The translations under genes and the position numbers were made by a program. Under the pieces are notes generated by a model that had not been told where the DNA came from, did no database searches, and saw only the letters and a list, made by a program, of their open reading frames with translations. DNA of 64,000 bases, from NCBI RefSeq assembly GCF_036038375.1, contig NZ_CP107935.1:7068001-7132000 (forward strand), read 5' to 3'. Of this stretch, positions 41,668 through 49,374 are shown in pieces. Position 1 is the stretch's first letter. Each line of letters opens with the position of its first letter. The stretch is from Streptomyces sp. NBC_00414 (GTDB lineage Bacteria; Actinomycetota; Actinomycetes; Streptomycetales; Streptomycetaceae).

Positions 41668-43785
41668 TTATTCAATGCTTGCAAGTTCAACTTTTGGCCA
41701 TGGTTTTTCCGTCGATACGGGTGTCGATGCGGGCTCCGGATCCGGCTCCGCCCCCCGCCCGGCCTCGGCGGCAACCGTTCGCAGCACGGCCCGCGCCACC
41801 GCGTCGGCGTCCGACAGAGTGACCGAGTCCACACCTGGCCTGACCCCGGCGGCGGTCACCCAGTGCACGCCCTCCGTGGGCACGCCGATCGCGAACCGCC
41901 TTGCGTGCGCGCGTCCTTGACGGTCGATCAGATGGTAGGGGCGCTGTGTCACGTCCAGCCCTCCGGTTTCGTAACCGTCCACGGTGTGCGGGCGGCACTG
42001 GCCCGTCTTCAGCAGCCGGGCGAGGAGCGCGTCGGCGGTTCGCCGCAGGTCCGGTTCCGGCAGCCGGGCCTCGACGAGCGTGGTCGCCGACACGGTCGAG
42101 CCGGGTACGTCGGGGGAGTGCGCCACCCATGCCCCGTCCTCGGCCCGCACATCGAGGCGGGGGCCGATCACCTCCAGCACGCCAGCCTCGATCAGCGCCG
42201 CCATCTCCTCGATACGGCGCCTCGGCGGGCCGATGGACAGGAACGCGTTGAGCGGCGTGTACCAGCGGTCCAGGTGCTCACGGCGCGACCGGCCCGCGAG
42301 CCCGCCGTGGTCGACGATCTGCCGCAGTTCGTTGCGCAGGTCGCGCAGAACGTCGAGAGCCGCCTTGAGCGGACCGTCGACGTTGCCGAGCGCGGCCTGT
42401 TCGGCGTCCTCGCGCAGATGGGCCAGCAGCCAGCCCCGGAAGTCGTCGGGGCCGGTGAAGACACGCCCCCCGTGCGGGCGGGAGACGCGGTCCCAGGACC
42501 AGCGGTCGGCCTCCGGGACCCCGAACTCGTCGAGGACGACCGCCTCTTGGGGATCCCGGTGCGCCACAGCGAGAAAGCGCTCACGAAATCCGCGTGTCCC
42601 CGGAGCCGCTGGAGTACCCGGTGCCCCCAGTGCCCTCGACGTCCCCCGCATCTCTGTGGTGTCGCGTGCCAACAGCGTCTCGTAGTAGACGGTTTCGACT
42701 TCCTTCGCCACCAACGGCCATATCTCCGTGAGGAAGTCCGGGGCCTCGCCCGAGTCCGCGCGTTTACGGAAGCCCGCGATGGCCTCCGGGGTGAGCACGA
42801 GCGGAACGTGACGGCCGTACGGGCCCTTCGCGTTGTCGCCGCGCGCCTGGTACGGGATGCCGCGGCGGGAGCCGGCCACCAGACGCGGCTCACGGCCCGA
42901 GGGCAGGTAGCGCGGACCGGCCGGGGTGCGCACGAAACGGCCGCCGCGGCCCGTCGTCAACAGGGCCATGTGGTCGAAGAAGTTGAGGCCCAGGCCGCGC
43001 AGGAGGACGGTCTCGCCGGGGAGTACGGGGGAGAGGTCGAGGTCCGCCGGGTTGGCGGGCGGGACGTGGCGCAGCCCGTGGCGTTCGGCGTGCGCGGACA
43101 GGCGTTCCTGTGCCTGGTCCGCCACGGTCGGCAGGTGGCCCTGGGCCAGGACCACGGCCGACAGGTCGGTCAGGGTACGGCCGTCGTCGAGTACGAGGTT
43201 CTGGAGGCCGTCGGCCGTGCCGTCGAGGCGGGTCGCGCGCGCCCTGTGCGTCTCGATCCGCAGCGCGGGCGGCGCCCCGCGGACCACCTCGCCGAAGACC
43301 CACTCCAGGTACTGGCCGTACTGGGCGCGGGTCGGGTAGTCGTCCGGGCCCAGTCGCCCGCAGGCCTGCCCGGCCGCCCAGTCGTGCAGGCCGGGGCCGG
43401 GACGTATCGGACCCGAGCAGTCCACGCTGTCGTCGGTGAAGAGGGTGACCTGGGAGGCCACGGTGTTCATCAGCAGCTCGGCCGGCTGGGCGGTGCGCCA
43501 GACGCGGCCGGGGCCCGGCGGTGACGGGTCGACGACGTGGACCGTCAGCCGCGTGCCGGGAGTGAGGAGTTCGGGTGCGGAGGCGCAGAGGCGTTCCAGC
43601 ACGCTGGTGCCGCGCGGTCCGGCGCCGACCACGGCGACGGAGAGGAGGTCTCTCGGCTCCGTGGACCCGGTGGTCTTCGTCGGTTCCGTCGGCTCCGCGG
43701 TCGCTGCAGACAAGGGTGTGACTCCCGGACAGGTGGGGCATGCGCGGCTCGCCGCCCACTGGAAGCGGACGGTCCGCATCATCAT
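41668..43785 (-). CDS. FAD/NAD(P)-binding protein
   Basis: Flavoprotein of about 705 residues in the FAD-NAD(P)-binding (PF13454-like) family. The Rossmann dinucleotide motif is VAVVGAGPRGTSVLERL, followed by RVWRTAQPAELLMNTVASQV typical of this family. The long C-terminal region carries several Arg-rich segments and no transmembrane helix. The substrate is unknown. The start is uncertain: three ATGs at 43779-43785 begin MMMRTVRFQWAASRACPTCPG, but a TTG at 43713 with GGGAG upstream gives a start nearer the Rossmann motif. It lies 85 bases before DoxX. Confidence 0.8.
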   Translation of the reverse strand: MMMRTVRFQWAASRACPTCPGVTPLSAATAEPTEPTKTTGSTEPRDLLSVAVVGAGPRGTSVLERLCASAPELLTPGTRLTVHVVDPSPPGPGRVWRTAQPAELLMNTVASQVTLFTDDSVDCSGPIRPGPGLHDWAAGQACGRLGPDDYPTRAQYGQYLEWVFGEVVRGAPPALRIETHRARATRLDGTADGLQNLVLDDGRTLTDLSAVVLAQGHLPTVADQAQERLSAHAERHGLRHVPPANPADLDLSPVLPGETVLLRGLGLNFFDHMALLTTGRGGRFVRTPAGPRYLPSGREPRLVAGSRRGIPYQARGDNAKGPYGRHVPLVLTPEAIAGFRKRADSGEAPDFLTEIWPLVAKEVETVYYETLLARDTTEMRGTSRALGAPGTPAAPGTRGFRERFLAVAHRDPQEAVVLDEFGVPEADRWSWDRVSRPHGGRVFTGPDDFRGWLLAHLREDAEQAALGNVDGPLKAALDVLRDLRNELRQIVDHGGLAGRSRREHLDRWYTPLNAFLSIGPPRRRIEEMAALIEAGVLEVIGPRLDVRAEDGAWVAHSPDVPGSTVSATTLVEARLPEPDLRRTADALLARLLKTGQCRPHTVDGYETGGLDVTQRPYHLIDRQGRAHARRFAIGVPTEGVHWVTAAGVRPGVDSVTLSDADAVARAVLRTVAAEAGRGAEPDPEPASTPVSTEKPWPKVELASIE

Positions 43786-44169
43786 GCCGCCGCGCGCCAC
43801 GTGAACCGACCCCTGGAGCGGATCAACGACACCGGTTGTGGGATGCCTCACGGAACTCATGCACACCAAGCACCAACATCACGGGCAACCCGCCCCATAG
43901 ACGTATGCGACCCCCCGCAAGGGGCAGCCCTCCGCGAGGTTCAGCCCTCCGCGAGGTCCAGCCCTCCGAGAGGGGCAGCCCTCCGCGAGCGGCAGCGCCC
44001 CGAAAGGAGCACCCCCCGAGGGACAGCGTCTCGAAAGGGGCGCGGGGAACTGCGCGCCCAGCCCTCACCGACCCGCAGACAACCAACCGCCCCAGCCCAA
44101 CCCTCCAGCCAGCAGCCAGCAGCCAGCAGCCAACCGCCAACCGCCAACCGCCCCCCCCAGCGGAGCATT
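43786..44169. other. 384-base gap with short tandem repeats
   Basis: Holds a 17-bp tandem (CAGCCCTCCGCGAGG plus two bases) at 43925, 43942, 43959 and 43976, one family repeat at 44037-44056, and 7-bp repeats (CCAGCAG then CCAACCG, three of each) at 44109-44155. No gene is recognisable. All three repeats are in the leader side of the FAD gene, on the trailing side of phoD. Confidence 0.8.
44037..44056 (+). repeat. GGGGCGCGGGGAAC repeat copy
   Basis: Core GGGGCGCGGGGAACTGCGCG, placed between the phoD stop and the FAD gene start (codirectional minus strand). Confidence 0.85.
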
Positions 44170-45852
44170 TCAGCTGAGGTCGGACTCCACGATCGTCCGC
44201 AGCCGCGCCCCACCACCCCGCTCCTCGCGCGCGTGGTCGAGCCGGAGCCGGGCCGAACGGCCGCTCAGGGTCAGCGTCATCAGCTGGTTGCCGAACCAGG
44301 GACCGCCGGTCTTTCGCCAGTCGACGGGCGGGGGCGCGACCCTGCCGTGCCGGGCGAAACGCCGGCCGAGGGCCCGGCCCACCCCGCTCCAGCCGAAGCG
44401 GAAACCGACCTTGATGTACGGCGGAATGGAGTTGTGGACGGGCGAGCAGGTCAGCTGCACCACCCGGGCGTCGGGGCCCGCCAGACCCTCCCGCCAGACC
44501 GGCTCGGCGACGTACGCGTGGTGCACGTCCCCGGACAGCACACAGATCGTCGCGGGTGCCTGGGGTCCCGAGCCGGCCTCGGCGATCAGCTCCGCCAGCC
44601 TGTCGAAGGACGTGGGAAACGCGGCCCAGTGCTCCAGGTCGGCGGCCCGCCGCAGGTTCTCCCCCCGCCGCGCCCAGCGCTCGCCCCGCTCGCCCCGGCA
44701 CATCGCGGCGTTCCAGGCCTCCGCGTCGTGCACGAGGTTGGGAAGCAGCCAGGGCAGGGAGGTGCCGATGAGCAGATGGTCGTACGCGCCGAGGGTGTCG
44801 GGCGCGTCGGGTGCCTGCTCGTCCAGGACGTGGCCGTCCAGTATCTGGTCGCGCAGCCACTCCCATTCCTCGGTGTCGAGCATCGAGCGGTTCTGCTCGT
44901 CGAGTACGCGGGCGGCGCGGCTGTCGACCATCATGAGGCGGGTGCGGCCGAAGTCGCGCCGGTAGCTCCAGCGGACCGAGGCCGGGTCGGCGTCGGCCCG
45001 GGCGGCGAAGGCGCGCAGGGCGTCCGTGCCGTCGGGAGTGGCGCGGACCTCCTCGTACAGGGGGTCCTCGGCGAGGCGGTCGGGGGAGAGGTTGCCGAGG
45101 TGCTGGTGGACCCAGTACGACATCAGGCCGCTGAGCACGCGCTCGCGCCACCAGGGGGTGTCCCGCATGTCGGAGACCCAGGCCTCGCTGGTGTTCCAGT
45201 CGTCGATGACGTCGTGGTCGTCGAAGATCATGCAGCTGGGCACGGTGGAGAGCAGCCAGCGGACCTCGGGGTCGAGCCACGATTCGTAGTAGAGGTGTGT
45301 GTACTCCTCGTAGTCCGCGACCTCGGCGCCGGGCGGCTGGTCCAGGCCCCGGCGGGCCTGCAGCCAGTGGCGGGTGGCCTTGGACACCTCGTCCGCGTAC
45401 ACCTGGTCGCCCAGCAGCAGCAGGACGTCCGGGCGCTCGCCCTGCGGGTCCGCGGCGATCCGGGCCGCGAGGGTGTCCAGGGCGTCCGGGCCGACCGGGT
45501 CCTTCTCGCCCTCGGGCGGCGAGGCCCAGCGGCAGGAGCCGAAGGCGACGCGGACGGTCTCGTGGTCGTCCACCGGGGTGTGGATGGCCGAGGGCGGGAA
45601 CGGGGAGTCGGGGAGCGGCCAGACGCGGGCCCCGTCGAACAGCACCTCGTACGAGGTGGTCGTGCCCGGTGTCAGGCCGGTGACCGGGATCAGGGCGTAG
45701 TGGTGGCCCGCGATCTGGAAGGTGCGGGCCTCACCGCCCGTGCCGTCGGCGCAGCGCACCTCGGCGGTGGCCGGACGGCTCGCCTCGACCCACACGGTCG
45801 CGGACGAGCCGTCGACATACCTCAGCAATGGACCCAGGCGCAGGCTCGCCAC
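44170..45852 (-). CDS. Alkaline phosphatase D (PhoD-type)
   Basis: Metallophosphatase of 560 residues related to PhoD. A fibronectin-like N-terminal part (RLGPLLRYVDGSSATVWVEA) precedes the catalytic domain with GSCRWAS, LLLGDQVYADEV, IFDDHDVIDDW, DSRAARVLD and LSGDVHHAYVAEP, all family metal or substrate sites. It should release phosphate from esters using Fe/Ca. No clear Tat signal is seen in this frame, so it could be cytoplasmic. GTG at 45852 has GGAGGAGGG seven bases upstream. It lies directly downstream of the GATC-rich stretch. Confidence 0.9.
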   Translation of the reverse strand: MASLRLGPLLRYVDGSSATVWVEASRPATAEVRCADGTGGEARTFQIAGHHYALIPVTGLTPGTTTSYEVLFDGARVWPLPDSPFPPSAIHTPVDDHETVRVAFGSCRWASPPEGEKDPVGPDALDTLAARIAADPQGERPDVLLLLGDQVYADEVSKATRHWLQARRGLDQPPGAEVADYEEYTHLYYESWLDPEVRWLLSTVPSCMIFDDHDVIDDWNTSEAWVSDMRDTPWWRERVLSGLMSYWVHQHLGNLSPDRLAEDPLYEEVRATPDGTDALRAFAARADADPASVRWSYRRDFGRTRLMMVDSRAARVLDEQNRSMLDTEEWEWLRDQILDGHVLDEQAPDAPDTLGAYDHLLIGTSLPWLLPNLVHDAEAWNAAMCRGERGERWARRGENLRRAADLEHWAAFPTSFDRLAELIAEAGSGPQAPATICVLSGDVHHAYVAEPVWREGLAGPDARVVQLTCSPVHNSIPPYIKVGFRFGWSGVGRALGRRFARHGRVAPPPVDWRKTGGPWFGNQLMTLTLSGRSARLRLDHAREERGGGARLRTIVESDLS

Positions 45853-45919
45853 GTGATCACCCTCCTCCGTCGCCCCGTACGGTACGGAACGGCGGAGGCC
45901 GGTGGGGAGATTCCGGCGA

Positions 45920-46125
45920 GAGATCACGCGAGATCGAGATAGATCGAGACGGATCAAGACGGATCAAGACGGAGCAAGGCTGATCCATCCCGATCGAGTG
46001 TGAGCGCGCTCGATCGAGATGGATCCGGACGAGAGATCGAGATGGATCCGGACGAGAGCAGGAGAGAGCAGGCGAGATCGGTGGATCCGGTGGGATCGGC
46101 CGGAACGGCGAGATCCGGTGAGGTG
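45920..46125. repeat. GATC-rich stretch with 23-bp tandem duplication
   Basis: GATC occurs about 15 times in 206 bases. A perfect 23-bp tandem (GATCGAGATGGATCCGGACGA plus GA) covers 46012-46034 and 46035-46057. It lies between the phoD start and the HNH gene stop. No gene is seen in this 289-base gap. Confidence 0.85.
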
Positions 46126-46141
46126 TCGGGCGGGAGCCGGG

Positions 46142-46786
46142 TCAGCAGCCGCTGAGGACCGAGCTGAGCTTGGTCTTCTCGGCGGAGTCGACGGAGAGGT
46201 CGTAGTAGTACTTCACCTGGACCCAGGCACGGACGTAGGTGCAGGCGTAGGCCGTGCGGGACGGCATCCACTCGGCCGGGTCCTGGTCGCTCTTCGACTG
46301 GTTCACGTTGTCCGTGACGGCGATGAGCTGCGGGCGGGTCAGGTCGTTGGCGAAGGACTGGCGCCGTGCGGTGGTCCAGCTGTCGGCGCCGGAGTCCCAG
46401 GCCTCGGCCAGCGGCACGAGGTGGTCGATGTCGAGGTCGGAGGCCGCGGTCCAGGTCGCGCCGTCGTAGACCGAGTACCAGGAGCCGCTGGTGGCGGCGC
46501 AGGCGGAGCTGGTGACGACGTTCGTACCGTCACGCTTCAGAACGGTCTCGCGGGTGTTGCAGGTGCCGCTGATGGTGATCCAGTGCGGGAAGAGGTCGCG
46601 GTCGTACCCGGTGCGGTCCTCGGTCGCCACGGTCAGCGAGGCGAGGTAGGTGCGGGCGGTGGCGGCGCTGACCGGGGTGGGCAGTGCGGCGGAGGCGGCC
46701 GGGCCGTTGAAAAGCCCGACCGTGGCTATCAGACCGGCGAAGGCGGCCACTAGACTCAGCCGTCGACGCGCGTAGACCTTCGGCAT
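46142..46786 (-). CDS. Secreted HNH-type nuclease
   Basis: Protein of 214 residues. A signal peptide (RRRLSLVAAFAGLIATVGLF, cleavage near AAS-AA) precedes a domain with the HNH-like motif LDIDHLVPLAEAWDSGA, and NDLTRPQLIAVTDNVNQSKSDQ near the second metal-binding segment. The family is the DUF1524/GmrSD C-terminal-type HNH found in many secreted Streptomyces nucleases. AGGGAG lies five bases before the ATG. It is likely an extracellular DNase or RNase; the nearby PhoD-type phosphatase could use its products. Confidence 0.9.
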   Translation of the reverse strand: MPKVYARRRLSLVAAFAGLIATVGLFNGPAASAALPTPVSAATARTYLASLTVATEDRTGYDRDLFPHWITISGTCNTRETVLKRDGTNVVTSSACAATSGSWYSVYDGATWTAASDLDIDHLVPLAEAWDSGADSWTTARRQSFANDLTRPQLIAVTDNVNQSKSDQDPAEWMPSRTAYACTYVRAWVQVKYYYDLSVDSAEKTKLSSVLSGC

Positions 46787-47218
46787 GCGAACTCCCTAGG
46801 GGTGGGGGGAAGTTGACCTGCGAGCGACTGAATGCTCGCGGTGGCCGGTTTCCGGGAGATGTGCGTCAGGTGAGAAGTTAATGACGTGGGCATGACACGA
46901 CAAGGTGTTCGGCGGGATTCCCGGTCCGGGGTGACCGCTTTGTCATGTACTCGGATGTAATGGGTGCGTGCTCGCGGGGGTGGGAGGGAGTGCGCTCTCG
47001 GGTCGGGTGCGGGTCGTGCTCTCGGATCGGGTACGCGTGCCGTCTCGGCCGGAGCGGTCGTGCGGGGTGGGTAGCGCGATCGCCGTTTTGTTTTGTACCG
47101 TGGGGAAACAAAGTGGTCCCCGTTCGCACTCCCTGACCGGCGGGCGGGGCCACCTTGTTTCCCGGGGCCGCGCAGGCTCCCTCTTCCACGCTTTGCGTTT
47201 CACGCTTTGGAGCAGCCG
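46787..47218. other. 432-base divergent gap
   Basis: Between the HNH nuclease and the HAD gene. Besides the long hairpin at 47103-47163, I see only a TTTTGTTTTGT run at 47084-47096 and many short GT-rich tracts. No gene is supported. Confidence 0.7.
47103..47163 (+). promoter_or_regulatory. Long hairpin in the leader of a HAD gene
   Basis: GGGAAACAAAGTGGTCCCC and GGGGCCACCTTGTTTCCC pair with 16 of 18 matches around a 24-base loop. It ends 55 bases before the HAD start. It could act as an attenuator or as a terminator for rightward transcription. Confidence 0.6.
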
Positions 47219-47878
47219 ATGACGGCCTCGACCGTGCTGACCGCCCGCGCCCTGCTGCTGGACATGGACGGCACCCTCGTCAACTCGGACGCCGTCGTCG
47301 AGCGCGTCTGGCGCCGCTGGGCCGACCGGCACGGGCTCGACGGGGACGAGGTCATGAAGGTCGTCCACGGGCGGCAGGGGTACGCGTCGATGGCCGTGCT
47401 GCTGCCCAGCCGGCCCATGGAGCAGAACCACGCCGACAACGCGCGCATGCTCGCCGAGGAGACCGCCGACATGGACGGGGTCGTGGCGGTCGAGGGGGCG
47501 GCGGAGTTCCTCGCGTCCCTGCGGGGGGTGCCGCACGCGCTCGTCACGTCGGCGGATGTGGCGTTGTCCGCCGCGCGGATGGGGGCCGCGGGGCTTTCGC
47601 TGCCCGATCTGCGGATCACCGCGGAGTCCGTGGGGGCGAGCAAGCCGGATCCCGAAGGGTTTCTGAAGGCGGCGGCGGAGTTGGGGGTCGCGCCCGAGGA
47701 CTGTGTGGTGTTCGAGGACTCGGGGGCGGGGATCTCGGCGGGGCGCTCCGCTGGGATGCGGGTGGTGGGGGTGGGGGCTCGGGCTCTGTTCCATCGGCCC
47801 GATGCGGTTGTTCGGGATCTTCGGGGGGTTCGGGTTGAGGGGTTGGAGGGTGGGGGTGTGCGGTTGCACCTCGGGTGA
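47219..47878 (+). CDS. HAD-family sugar phosphatase-like protein
   Basis: Protein of 219 residues with all four HAD motifs: LLLDMDGTLVNSD (I), LVTSADVAL (II), ASKPDPEGFLKAA (III) and CVVFEDSGAGISAG (IV). The alpha-helical cap between I and II marks a subtype I HAD, as in beta-phosphoglucomutase or phosphoglycolate-like phosphatases. The ATG lies after GGAG. The exact substrate is not known. It converges on the peptidoglycan-binding gene across a 264-base stretch with three inverted repeat copies. Confidence 0.92.
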   Translation: MTASTVLTARALLLDMDGTLVNSDAVVERVWRRWADRHGLDGDEVMKVVHGRQGYASMAVLLPSRPMEQNHADNARMLAEETADMDGVVAVEGAAEFLASLRGVPHALVTSADVALSAARMGAAGLSLPDLRITAESVGASKPDPEGFLKAAAELGVAPEDCVVFEDSGAGISAGRSAGMRVVGVGARALFHRPDAVVRDLRGVRVEGLEGGGVRLHLG

Positions 47879-47948
47879 CGTGGGCTGTGGGGGTGGGCTG
47901 GGTTCGGCCGGGGTTTGTGTGGTGGGTGCGGGGTGGTGGGGGCTTGTT

Positions 47949-48111
47949 GCGCCGTTCCTCGCGCCCCTGGGGGGTGGGAGTGCGGCCCTTGCTGTTTGGT
48001 GCGGGTCGGTGGGGGCTGGGCGCGCCGTTCCCCGCGCCCCTAGGGGGTGGGGGTGCGGTCGGGTTTTGGGTGCGGGTGTGTGGGGGCTGGGTGCGCCGTT
48101 CCCCGCGCCCC
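47949..48111 (-). repeat. Three inverted copies of the GGGGCGCGGGGAAC repeat
   Basis: Cores at 47949 (with one base change, GTTCCTCG), 48022 and 48093, spaced 73 and 71 bases. They read GCGCCGTTCCCCGCGCCCC on the plus strand. They fill the gap between convergent genes and are separated by GGGTGCGGGT-type linkers. Confidence 0.85.
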
Positions 48112-48142
48112 TGTGGGGGCGGGGTGGGTCGGGGTGTGGGGT

Positions 48143-49207
48143 TCAGGGTTCTGAGGTTTCTGATTCCAGGCGGGTGCGGGTTCGGTCGTCGTAGACGCCT
48201 GGGTCGGCGTCTATGCCTCGGGTGAACTGGTAGTTGCGTACCGCGTTCTCGGTGCGGTTGTCGTAGTCGCCGTCCGCGTCGCCCACGTAGAGGGCCAACT
48301 GCTTGAGGCGCAGCTGGAGTTCGGTGACCTCGGGGCCCTCGTCGCCGCGGCGCAGTACCGCCGGTCCTGCCTTGTCCGTCGGATCGGGGGACGCCGGGGC
48401 CGTGCTGGCGGAGTTCTCAGCCGACGGCGCGCGTGTCGTGGCGGACGTCCTGGACGGGGTGGCCGAGGCCGTCGACGACTCCGAGGCCGACGGTGTGGCG
48501 CTCTCGTCGGCCGACTCGGACGCGGAGGCCGACGGCGACGCGGACTTCGACTCGGAGTCCGACGGGGACGGCTCGTCCACGGACGCGTCCGGCACGCTCG
48601 CGCGGATGTCGTCCGGGGCCGCGTTGTTCCGCGACGGCGACTCGTACGAGAACAGTCCGCTCGCGAACCCGGCGGCCGCGACCACGACGGCCGTGGCGCC
48701 GGCGCTCACGAGCACGAAGCGACGCCGACGGCCCGTGTTCTCGACGGGGTCGGCGAGGTCGGTGCGGTCCGTGCGGTCAGCGGGGTCGGCGGCGTCCATG
48801 GGGACGGCCACGTCGGCGAGGACGGTGGTGTCGATGTGGTCGGAGGTGGTGCGCTGCGTGGGGATCGAGATGGTTCCCCAGTCGTCCGGCCCCGTGGGGC
48901 CCCCGGACCGGCCCTCGTGTCCCTCGTGCCCGCCGCGCCCCTCGTGTCCTTCGTCCTCGACGGCCGTCGGGTTCTCGCCCGCCGGGGGCGGCGTTCTATC
49001 GGGTCCGGTGGAGGCCTCCGCGCGGACTCCCAGGTCCACGTAGGGGCGTATGCGCAGCGGGTCGAAGTCCTCCGCGGCTGCCGTCTCCGCGGACCGGGTC
49101 TCCAGGAGCTCGTCCGCCGCTCTGCGGGCGCAGCCGCATGTCGGAGAGCCCCCGGACTCCCTGGGTGCCCCGCATTCCGGGCATATATGACCGCTCCGGT
49201 CGCTCAC
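48143..49207 (-). CDS. Peptidoglycan-binding membrane protein with zinc ribbon
   Basis: Protein of 354 residues. The N-terminus has a Cys pair (HICPECGAP and SPTCGCARRA) suggesting a zinc ribbon, then a long acidic linker, one transmembrane helix (FVLVSAGATAVVVAAAGFAS), a Ser/Thr/Ala-rich linker and a C-terminal PG_binding_1 domain (GDEGPEVTELQLRLKQL, then YVGDADGDYDNRTENAVRNY and YQFTRGIDADPGVYDDRTR). This is a recurrent Streptomyces architecture of unknown role. GTG start with GGGAGGG upstream. It is divergent from the MFS gene. Confidence 0.85.
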   Translation of the reverse strand: MSDRSGHICPECGAPRESGGSPTCGCARRAADELLETRSAETAAAEDFDPLRIRPYVDLGVRAEASTGPDRTPPPAGENPTAVEDEGHEGRGGHEGHEGRSGGPTGPDDWGTISIPTQRTTSDHIDTTVLADVAVPMDAADPADRTDRTDLADPVENTGRRRRFVLVSAGATAVVVAAAGFASGLFSYESPSRNNAAPDDIRASVPDASVDEPSPSDSESKSASPSASASESADESATPSASESSTASATPSRTSATTRAPSAENSASTAPASPDPTDKAGPAVLRRGDEGPEVTELQLRLKQLALYVGDADGDYDNRTENAVRNYQFTRGIDADPGVYDDRTRTRLESETSEP

Positions 49208-49374
49208 GTTGTGGATCCCTCCCCGTACGAACTCCAGCGATTATGCAGACCCCCTCCACACAATCTCCCGGTTACCCCCGGAATCCCGGACTCCTGGCCG
49301 AATTCAACAGGCCATAACCGGTCACACCGACCAGGATGGAAGAGGAACGGGATTCTCGTGGCCGGGAGGTCTTC

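Noticed and set aside
49336..49374. MFS start at ATG 49336
   Set aside because: No ribosome site is seen there, while GGGAGG lies five bases before the ATG at 49375.
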